Assembly: GCA_026193675.1 (NCBI GenBank) | Contig: JAPHSO010000096.1 | Coordinates: 1 to 12,516, forward strand | DNA length: 12,516 nucleotides | Direction: 5' to 3' | Source of the DNA: Gammaproteobacteria bacterium | GTDB lineage: Bacteria > Pseudomonadota > Gammaproteobacteria > Thiohalomonadales > Thiohalomonadaceae | In this document: positions 7,215 through 12,516 of the stretch, piece by piece | Numbering within the stretch: position 1 is the stretch's first letter | Layout: each line of letters starts with the position of its first letter | The notes under the pieces: generated by a model | The model's input: only the letters and a program-made list of their open reading frames with translations | The model's database searches: none | Told to the model about the DNA's origin: nothing | Program-made: the position numbers and the translations under genes

Positions 7215-7472
7215 TTACTTGTTGAATTCGCTATCGCTATCATCTGTACTATCGTCCAGATCGAGTTTTGGATTGCGTGCTGGAACAACTGTCGAAATAG
7301 CGTGCTTGTAGACCATCTGGCTTACGGTGTTCTTGAGTAGAACCACAAACTGGTCAAATGATTCGATCTGGCCCTGGAGTTTGATGCCATTTACCAGATA
7401 GATAGAAACTGCAATATGCTCTCTACGGAGTGCATTCAGGAAGGGATCTTGTAGTGCTTGTCCTTTACTCAT
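7215..7472 (-). CDS. hfq: RNA chaperone Hfq
   Basis: Hfq is a hexameric Sm-like ring that pairs small RNAs with mRNAs and influences RNA stability. The 85-residue protein carries the proximal-face residues Gln8, Asp9 and Phe42, the Sm2 motif YKHAIST at 55-61, the rim arginines 16-17 and the Sm1 strands SIYLVNGIKLQGQIESFDQFVVLL. The tail after residue 66 is only about 19 residues and strongly acidic (LDLDDSTDDSDSEFNK); E. coli Hfq has 102 residues. The ATG at 7472 has GAGG 8 bases upstream and gives the canonical MSKGQALQDPFLN; an open frame continuing upstream lacks family similarity. The gene sits between a terminator after miaA and hflX. No convincing promoter is visible in the 67 bases between that terminator and the ATG, so expression may come from readthrough or from promoters inside miaA, as in E. 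coli. Confidence 0.98.
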   Translation of the reverse strand: MSKGQALQDPFLNALRREHIAVSIYLVNGIKLQGQIESFDQFVVLLKNTVSQMVYKHAISTVVPARNPKLDLDDSTDDSDSEFNK

Positions 7473-7539
7473 GGTGGTTACCTCAAATTTTGTTGGGCCG
7501 GAATAAGCCCTTGTTGTTATTGCACCAACATACAGTGCC

Positions 7540-7566
7540 AAAAAAAATAGCTCGTAAACTGAGCTA
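7540..7566 (-). terminator. Intrinsic terminator between miaA and hfq
   Basis: On the minus strand TAGCTC and GAGCTA form a 6-bp stem with a 7-base loop, followed immediately by eight T residues. It starts 11 bases after the miaA stop. The stem is short but the T-run is strong, so partial termination or attenuation into hfq is likely. Confidence 0.75.
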
Positions 7567-7577
7567 ATGAACGTATT

Positions 7578-8513
7578 TTAATACTTTATGATGTACTTAT
7601 CCACCAGTTTCATGACCGCATCCAGAGCCTGCTCTTCAAGGGGATCAATCCAATGCAGCTCCTGCTCTGACCTCAGCCAGGTCATCTGCCTTTTAGCCAG
7701 TTGTCGGGTTGCAATAATCGATTTCTCCCGTGCAGTCTCCTGATCCCACTCATCGGCAAGATAGCTCCAGAACTGTCGATAACCGACACATCGAATCGAG
7801 GGCAGAGAGACATCCAGATCACCTCGGGTATAGAGCTTCTCCACCTCATCAATAAAGCCCATTTTTAGCATCTGGTCAAAACGCTGCTCAATCCTCTGAT
7901 GGAGAACGACTCGTTCAGCCGGTGCTAAAGCTATCTTTAATGGGGGCTGAGCCAGCGGTTCTGAGGCCTGTCGCCAGAGCTCACTCATCGGTACCCCGCT
8001 CAACTCGTAGACCTCCAGCGCCCGATGCAGACGCTGCGGATCATTGTGATGAATTCGTGCAGCCGACTCTGGGTCAACCTCAGCCAGCCGCTCATGCATC
8101 GCCTCCGAACCAAAATCCTGTGCCTCCTGTTCAAGACGCTGACGTACAACAGGATCGGCCTCAGGCAGTGGTGAAAGCCCATACTCCAGAGCACGGTAGT
8201 AGAGCATCGTTCCGCCAGCCAAAATTGGCGTATGGCCACGCTGTTGAATCGCCTCTATCTCTCGCAGTGCATCAATTCGAAACTGCGCCGCTGAGTAGCT
8301 TTCCAGAGGATCGAGAAGATCGATCAGCGCATGAGGATAATCCGCCAACAGTTCAGGCTCGGGTTTGGCCGTGCCGATATCCATATCACGATAGACCATC
8401 GCCGAATCGACACTGATAATCTCTCCATTAAACTCATCAACCAGACGCATCGCAGTTTCGGTCTTACCCGAGGCGGTCGGTCCCATCAGAAATATCAATT
8501 TATGTTCAGCCAT
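7578..8513 (-). CDS. miaA: tRNA dimethylallyltransferase
   Basis: MiaA transfers a dimethylallyl group from DMAPP to N6 of adenosine 37 in tRNAs reading UNN codons, the first step toward ms2i6A. The 311-residue protein has the P-loop GPTASGKT at 11-18, SVDSAMVYRDMDIGTAKP at 34-51 with the conserved Asp36, DLLDPLESYSAAQF, GGTMLYYRAL at 100-109, SIRCVGYRQFW, and the basic tRNA-contact stretch ATRQLAKRQMTWLR. The ATG at 8513 lies 5 bases after the mutL stop and lacks a clear Shine-Dalgarno, so translation is probably coupled to mutL. A terminator follows at 7540-7566. Length and motifs are ordinary for the family. Confidence 0.97.
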   Translation of the reverse strand: MAEHKLIFLMGPTASGKTETAMRLVDEFNGEIISVDSAMVYRDMDIGTAKPEPELLADYPHALIDLLDPLESYSAAQFRIDALREIEAIQQRGHTPILAGGTMLYYRALEYGLSPLPEADPVVRQRLEQEAQDFGSEAMHERLAEVDPESAARIHHNDPQRLHRALEVYELSGVPMSELWRQASEPLAQPPLKIALAPAERVVLHQRIEQRFDQMLKMGFIDEVEKLYTRGDLDVSLPSIRCVGYRQFWSYLADEWDQETAREKSIIATRQLAKRQMTWLRSEQELHWIDPLEEQALDAVMKLVDKYIIKY

Positions 8514-8518
8514 TGCCG

Positions 8519-10279
8519 CTATTGATAGAGTTTGGACAGCAAGCGGCTGTCGAGTTTAAGTGTCTCATCCATATGAACCAGCTCTGACAGTTTATTTAGC
8601 GAAAAACGTCTCAACCAGTCTGTTGATGAGGCGCTACTGCCGTTAGATTCAACCAGATTCTGCAGTCCATACTGTTTAATCAGTGTGCGGGTCAGCTCCG
8701 CCAGTTTTTTCGGATCTCGATCTTCAATGGCAGACCATTGTGCAATCAGGCTATGAACAAATTGATGATAGGCGGTGCCGCTAAGAAATTGTGGAAGCGT
8801 TGTTAACATCACTATCCCCCGTTCCCGACCTGTTAGCCCGATACCGAAAGCCCTGAATAGCTCCAGATCGGCAGAAATTTGATCCAGGCTCTCATCCGGT
8901 AGCGTTATCTTTTCAGGAAAAAGCAGCGATCGGTTTTCAAGTTGTGTTAACACACCTGTAGCGAGCTGTTCAAATGCCTCGTCGACAATCCTTTGATACA
9001 GCGAATGCAGATCACACAGATAGTGCTGAGTATCATAAACAAACAGGAGGTGGCGTTGATCGATTAGAGAGAACTGCTCTGCGGCTGCATTTTTAAAAAG
9101 TGGGCTTTGCCCTCTTCTCTCTGTAGAGAGGCTGCCTCCTTGATAGTTAGCCTTAACCTCCCCAACCTGTAATCTGTCATCGGATTGAGTCGATACCGAA
9201 TAGAGCTCACCGGTCTCAACATTTAATCCCGGACTATTTTGTACAACACCACGACCACCCTCTTCGAATGCTCGTAGCAGAGAGGTGGTTATGAAGTCAT
9301 GAACCATACGTCCTTGACGGAAACGGACCTCATGTTTGGTCGGATGAACATTGACATCGACCTGTGTGGGGTCAATCTCCAGGTTGAGCAGGTAGGAGGG
9401 ATAGCGTCCTTCAGGAACAGACTCCTGATAGGCGTGACGGATCGCATGGCTAATCACCTTGTCGCGCATGCCTCGCCCGTTCAAAAAGAGATACTGACGA
9501 TCACTTTGGGTGATTGAGTAATCAAGAGCTCCAATCCAACCGGAGAGAACCATCCCGGCGGCTTCAAAACGAATCTGTAGTGCGGAATCTACAAACGTCT
9601 TCCCAAACAGCTGACCAATACGCTGTAGCTGCTGCTCTTCATTCACTGCAGGGGGCAGGCGCAGGAGACTTTTACCATTGTGTTCAAGTGAAAATCCGAT
9701 CTCAAAGTGGCTTAATGCCAGACGACGAACCATCGCCTCGATTTGCAGAAATTCGGTGCGCTCAGTACGCAGAAATCGCTTACGACCGGGGGTGTTAAAA
9801 AATAGCTCTCGTACCGCAATTCGGCTACCAGCTGGAATGGCACACGGCTGCGGCTCCTGTTGTGACTCAGTGACCATCCAGCCCATCTGCTCACTATCAC
9901 CCTGACGACTCTGCAGGGTCAGACGTGAAATGGATGCGATACTTGCCAGCGCCTCCCCTCTGAATCCCAGAGAGAGAATCTGATTGAGCTCATCAAGGTT
10001 GTAAATCTTACTGGTGGCATGGGGAGCCAGAGCGATGGGTAGATCTTCTAAGGAGATGCCATGACCATTATCGGTCACCTGAATGAGTTGGCTACCGCCT
10101 TTCTCAATCACGATATCGATCTGGCTTGAACCTGCATCGATACTGTTCTCGACCAACTCTTTAACCACTGAAGCGGGACGCTCGATCACCTCACCTGCAG
10201 CTATCTGATTAGCTAACTGAAGTGGCAGTTGCCGAATTCTTCTCGGCTGCGAGTTCTGTTGTGGTAGGAGGGATGACAT
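8519..10279 (-). CDS. mutL: DNA mismatch repair protein MutL
   Basis: MutL links MutS mismatch recognition to downstream nicking and helicase steps. The 586-residue protein has the GHKL ATPase N-domain: QLANQIAAGEVIERPASVV at 21-39, Glu41 and Asn45, DNGHG at 70-74, ATSK at 88-91, LGFRGEALASI at 104-114, then FLNGRG and VDVNVHPTKHEVRF to about 320. A linker to about 395 and a C-terminal dimerisation domain follow. At 423-434 it reads DLHSLYQRIVDE where endonuclease MutLs have DQHA(X)2E(X)4E, and no CPHGRP motif is seen near the end, so it resembles the E. coli non-nuclease type. The ATG at 10279 is the only usual start before the ATPase motif and has no Shine-Dalgarno; a TATTAT box lies 10 bases upstream. 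The extra 12-15 N-terminal residues before QLPLQLANQI are longer than in E. coli. It is followed by miaA after 5 bases. Confidence 0.97.
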   Translation of the reverse strand: MSSLLPQQNSQPRRIRQLPLQLANQIAAGEVIERPASVVKELVENSIDAGSSQIDIVIEKGGSQLIQVTDNGHGISLEDLPIALAPHATSKIYNLDELNQILSLGFRGEALASIASISRLTLQSRQGDSEQMGWMVTESQQEPQPCAIPAGSRIAVRELFFNTPGRKRFLRTERTEFLQIEAMVRRLALSHFEIGFSLEHNGKSLLRLPPAVNEEQQLQRIGQLFGKTFVDSALQIRFEAAGMVLSGWIGALDYSITQSDRQYLFLNGRGMRDKVISHAIRHAYQESVPEGRYPSYLLNLEIDPTQVDVNVHPTKHEVRFRQGRMVHDFITTSLLRAFEEGGRGVVQNSPGLNVETGELYSVSTQSDDRLQVGEVKANYQGGSLSTERRGQSPLFKNAAAEQFSLIDQRHLLFVYDTQHYLCDLHSLYQRIVDEAFEQLATGVLTQLENRSLLFPEKITLPDESLDQISADLELFRAFGIGLTGRERGIVMLTTLPQFLSGTAYHQFVHSLIAQWSAIEDRDPKKLAELTRTLIKQYGLQNLVESNGSSASSTDWLRRFSLNKLSELVHMDETLKLDSRLLSKLYQ

Positions 10280-10289
10280 TGTGTAGAGG

Positions 10290-10295
10290 ATAATA
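10290..10295 (-). promoter_or_regulatory. Possible -10 box immediately before mutL
   Basis: TATTAT lies 10 bases upstream of the mutL ATG, which would put the transcript start about 4 bases from the start codon. No -35 consensus is found, although a T-run lies upstream. The bases around it also form a hairpin (GGATA, 7-base loop, TATCC). This is a candidate only. Confidence 0.3.
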
Positions 10296-10344
10296 GAAAT
10301 ATCCCCTGAGCTATATTAAAAAATTGAGAATATTAGCCTGGCTG

Positions 10345-11664
10345 TTAACTACCGGGAATCTCGAGGACCTGCCCAACTCGCAGGAGGTTGCTATCCAGCG
10401 AATTGGCTGTTTTTAGAAGATCCATTGGAACCTGATAATTGCTGGCAATCGTTGAAAGGGTGTCACCCCGCTCAATCTTATGTTTACGTACCATCGCCAG
10501 CTTGGTTCCTGGTGGCGGATTCTGTCTAAAGTAGTTCTTCACGCCGCCCATAATGGCACTAGCCATCTTGCGCTGATGCTTGGGGCTATTGAGGCGACTC
10601 GCCTCTTTCGGATTGGAGATAAAGGCGGTCTCAATCAAAATTGAAGGCATATCGGGAGATTTCAAAACCCTGAAACCGGCCTGCTCAACCTTACGCTTGT
10701 GGAGCTTACCGACCTGCTTGAGACCACTCAGTACACGCGAGGCCACTTCACTACTCATCACAATTGAGGCATCCAGTGACAGGTCGAGCAGCACTGAGGC
10801 GAGCTGATCATCTTTATCATCAATAGTGACCCCACCGATCAGATCCGATTCGTTCTCTTTTTGAGCCAGCAGTCTTGCCTGCTCACTGGTCGCCCCCTTG
10901 GGGGAGAGGGTATAGACCGATGCACCCTTGGCACGATGATCCTTAAACGAATCGGCATGGATCGAGATAAACAGGTCAGCCTTGTTTCTTCGAGCAATGG
11001 CGGTACGCTTACGCAGCGGCAGGAAATAATCCCCTTCGCGAGTCAGTACACCCCGCATACCCGGCTCTTTGTCGACCAATTCTTTTAGCTTCTTGGCGAT
11101 GGCCAGAACCACATCCTTCTCTTTAATCTTATTTCGTTGTCCGAGAGCCCCCGGATCTTCACCACCGTGCCCGGCATCAATTGCGACGACGATATCTCGT
11201 GCTTTATTGGTGTACTGTTCGGCTGTACGTACGACGCTGCGTTTTTTCTGTGACTGCTGCAACTCAACGACCAGTCGGTGTCCATAGTTGCCATGTGGTT
11301 TCAGAAGATAGCTGTGAGATTTCACCTTTTCACGCATGTCGAGGACGATACGTACATTCTTGCCACCATCTTTACTTGCGGCACGAATATCCTTTATCAA
11401 ACCTTTGCTGTAATCGATATTCTCAATCTTAAAGCCCTTCTTCACATTCTGGAGATCGATCACCATACGATCGGGCTTGGGGAGGCTGAATAGCTTGTGT
11501 TCGACCGGATTGGAAATATCGAAGACGAGACGAGTCATCTCTGGAGCTGGCCACATGCGTACACCGAGAAGCTGGCTCTGCTGCGCCTGGACGCTCCCTG
11601 CCATCAAGGTAGCAAGCCACATCAGTAGTAAAATTAGTGCTCTTTTATTGACAAGATTTCTCAT
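10345..11664 (-). CDS. amiB: N-acetylmuramoyl-L-alanine amidase, AmiB type, with LysM domain
   Basis: This is a periplasmic zinc amidase that cleaves the stem peptide from MurNAc, needed for daughter-cell separation at the septum. The 439-residue protein begins with a Sec signal peptide (MRNLVNKRALILLLMWLATLMAGSVQA, probable cut near residue 27). An AMIN domain runs over about 30-135 and the Amidase_3 domain over about 158-380. Predicted zinc ligands are His166 (DAGHGG), Glu182 (KEKD) and His236 (SIHAD), with catalytic Glu345 (IETAFISNP). The long insert at about 260-310 corresponds to the autoinhibitory helix region that EnvC-type activators displace. A C-terminal LysM runs over about 395-437 (HKIERGDTLSTIASNYQV, LLRVGQVLEIP). 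The ATG at 11664 has a modest GAAGAG upstream. tsaE lies 128 bases upstream across an AT-rich leader. Confidence 0.96.
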   Translation of the reverse strand: MRNLVNKRALILLLMWLATLMAGSVQAQQSQLLGVRMWPAPEMTRLVFDISNPVEHKLFSLPKPDRMVIDLQNVKKGFKIENIDYSKGLIKDIRAASKDGGKNVRIVLDMREKVKSHSYLLKPHGNYGHRLVVELQQSQKKRSVVRTAEQYTNKARDIVVAIDAGHGGEDPGALGQRNKIKEKDVVLAIAKKLKELVDKEPGMRGVLTREGDYFLPLRKRTAIARRNKADLFISIHADSFKDHRAKGASVYTLSPKGATSEQARLLAQKENESDLIGGVTIDDKDDQLASVLLDLSLDASIVMSSEVASRVLSGLKQVGKLHKRKVEQAGFRVLKSPDMPSILIETAFISNPKEASRLNSPKHQRKMASAIMGGVKNYFRQNPPPGTKLAMVRKHKIERGDTLSTIASNYQVPMDLLKTANSLDSNLLRVGQVLEIPGS

Positions 11665-11706
11665 TTTTACTCTTCAGACAATCCAATAAGATCGTTAAAT
11701 TTCACC

Positions 11707-11779
11707 AAGTTACAAACTATTCTTTCTATCTACTTTAAGATATAGACGTAACTTAATACAGAGTAAAGAAAAAAGTCAA
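11707..11779 (-). promoter_or_regulatory. Promoter-like region with inverted repeat upstream of amiB
   Basis: The 128-base tsaE-amiB gap (11665-11792) is AT-rich. On the minus strand TTTACT, 17 bases, then TATATC is one candidate -35/-10 pair (11762-11767 and 11739-11744). TTGACT (11774-11779) with TATTAA after 15 bases is another. Both -10 candidates lie in or beside an inverted repeat: AAGTTAC arms at 11707-11713 and 11748-11754, with an inner TCTAT/ATAGA pair. This could be an amiB promoter with an operator or a leader stem. Confidence 0.4.
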
Positions 11780-11792
11780 TGTTCCAAGCTAA

Positions 11793-12311
11793 TTAAACGC
11801 CGCCCAGACAAGAGAGAATCCGCTCTCCATGGGATGAGTTGGATGAGATCGAAAGAGTCCGCTCTTCACCCCGATAGTCGATCTGAATTGTGAGGTCGGG
11901 AATCGGTAGCATCCCCTCTCCCCTCTCCGGCCACTCAATCAGCGCTGTAGAGTCGCTTTCGAAGTAGTCTCTGATTCCCAGATACTCAAGCTCCTCAGGA
12001 TGTCCCAGTCGATAGAGGTCAAAGTGATAGACCACCAGAGTGGCTGTCGGCTCTTTAGCTGACTCAAACTGGTAGGGTTCAACCAGTGTATAGGTTGGAC
12101 TCTTAACAGCACCCTGATGACCTAAACCTCTCAGATAGCCCCTAACCAGAGCCGTTTTACCGGCTCCGAGCTCTCCATTGAGAAAGATGACTGTGCCATC
12201 ACCGGGGCGTTGTTCCTGTGGCAAGCCATCGCTGACCTGACCACAGCACTGCGCCAGATTTGCCCCAAAACGCTCGGTCGCCTCACAGTCAGATAGCTCA
12301 AACTGTAGCAT
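11793..12311 (-). CDS. tsaE: tRNA threonylcarbamoyladenosine biosynthesis ATPase TsaE
   Basis: TsaE is the ATPase that works with TsaB and TsaD to install t6A at position 37 of ANN-reading tRNAs in the cytoplasm. The 172-residue protein has the Walker A GELGAGKT at 46-53, SPTYTLVEPY at 71-80, YHFDLYRL, the LGIRDYF segment and IEWPERG, all in family order. The start chosen is the ATG at 12311, with GAGG 6 bases upstream. A TTG at 12335 would add eight residues without a ribosome-binding site. The ATG lies inside the last codons of the upstream nnrD gene, giving a 14-base overlap and likely coupled translation. It is slightly longer than E. coli TsaE (153), mostly through a loop before the Walker A motif (residues about 24-38) and a Ser-rich C-terminus. 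Confidence 0.96.
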   Translation of the reverse strand: MLQFELSDCEATERFGANLAQCCGQVSDGLPQEQRPGDGTVIFLNGELGAGKTALVRGYLRGLGHQGAVKSPTYTLVEPYQFESAKEPTATLVVYHFDLYRLGHPEELEYLGIRDYFESDSTALIEWPERGEGMLPIPDLTIQIDYRGEERTLSISSNSSHGERILSCLGGV

Positions 12312-12516
12312 CACTATCCTCTGCGGCAGCTCCAAAATTGAGCATCTGTTTGATGACTGGAATCAGGTCTGTCGCCAGAACGCCCCACTCTCCATGTTCT
12401 GCCACATATTGATCGGCAGCAGCAGAATGGAGTGCCACCCCGTAGCGGGCCGCTTCATTCAGCTCCTCCCCCTGCGCCAGCAACGCACCGATCATCCCCG
12501 TCAACAGATCCCCCAT
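12298..12516 (-). CDS. nnrD: ADP-dependent NAD(P)H-hydrate dehydratase domain, YjeF/NnrD C-terminus (partial)
   Basis: Only the last 72 residues are visible; the gene continues past the right edge, so the ATG at the border is an internal methionine. MGDLLTG matches the GxGD catalytic loop of the NnrD kinase-like fold, whose Asp is the catalytic base. GALLAQG, a hydrophobic helix with AALHSAAAD-like spacing (VALHSAAADQYV) and GVLATDLIPVI follow, as in the end of E. coli YjeF/Nnr. The enzyme dehydrates damaged NAD(P)H hydrate using ADP. In gammaproteobacteria it is usually fused to the NnrE epimerase, but that half is not visible here. It overlaps tsaE by 14 bases, the usual yjeF-tsaE order. 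Confidence 0.9.
   Translation of the reverse strand: MGDLLTGMIGALLAQGEELNEAARYGVALHSAAADQYVAEHGEWGVLATDLIPVIKQMLNFGAAAEDSDATV

Noticed and set aside
7473..7541. A longer Hfq reading frame starting at 7541
   Set aside because: The extra 23 residues have no family counterpart, and the ATG at 7472 has a good GAGG and the canonical MSKGQ start.
7519..7542. TTGGCAC followed by a GTGCAA segment before hfq, resembling a sigma-54 promoter
   Set aside because: The GG and GC dinucleotides are 14 bases apart, not the required 10, so it does not fit the sigma-54 spacing.
7922..8416. 164-residue plus-strand open frame opposite miaA
   Set aside because: It is a shadow of the minus-strand miaA frame with a low-complexity Pro/Ala-rich translation and no ribosome-binding site or domain.
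12312..12335. TTG start eight codons upstream for tsaE
   Set aside because: It has no ribosome-binding site, while the ATG at 12311 has GAGG at good spacing and gives a normal TsaE N-terminus.

Overview
The window is a dense, entirely minus-strand run of housekeeping genes. It matches the conserved gammaproteobacterial 'amiB-mutL-miaA-hfq-hflX-hflK-hflC-purA' superoperon. Read in the direction of transcription (right to left) the order is nnrD C-terminus (cut by the right edge), tsaE, amiB, mutL, miaA, hfq, hflX, hflK, hflC, yjeT (DUF2065), hisZ, purA, a terminator, then a divergent dihydrolipoamide-dehydrogenase-like flavoprotein cut by the left edge. Protein similarity is strongly gammaproteobacterial. 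A stand-alone hisZ between yjeT and purA argues against an enteric and for a Pseudomonas/Chromatiales-like lineage with short-form HisG. Base composition looks balanced. I cannot name the genus.

Right part (about 8.5-12.5 kb): metabolite repair (nnrD), tRNA t6A synthesis (tsaE), septal peptidoglycan cleavage (amiB) and mismatch repair (mutL) are closely packed. nnrD and tsaE overlap by 14 bases. amiB has an AT-rich 128-base leader with promoter-like elements inside an inverted repeat. mutL has no recognisable Shine-Dalgarno, but a TATTAT box sits 10 bases before its ATG.

Middle part (about 5.7-8.5 kb): miaA follows mutL by 5 bases. It ends in a hairpin plus eight-T terminator before hfq, so hfq-hflX is partly insulated from the genes upstream. 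hflX begins with TTG, fixed by an in-frame stop two codons upstream. hflK then has its own leader and a possible extended -10 promoter.

Left part (1-5.7 kb): hflK and hflC share one base and encode the SPFH complex that modulates FtsH. They are followed by yjeT, hisZ and purA, which end at tandem hairpins, the second a good intrinsic terminator. The next gene is a partial pyridine-nucleotide disulfide oxidoreductase with an altered FAD site.

I see no mobile element, CRISPR array, tRNA, rRNA or novel defence-type system; this is mostly a conserved core region. The points most worth a second look are a MutL with a decayed endonuclease motif in GATC-rich DNA, a 25-base near-perfect palindrome inside yjeT, the miaA-hfq terminator, and the unusual flavoprotein at the left edge. 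There is no stretch over 300 bases without a gene; the longest gap is 128 bases.
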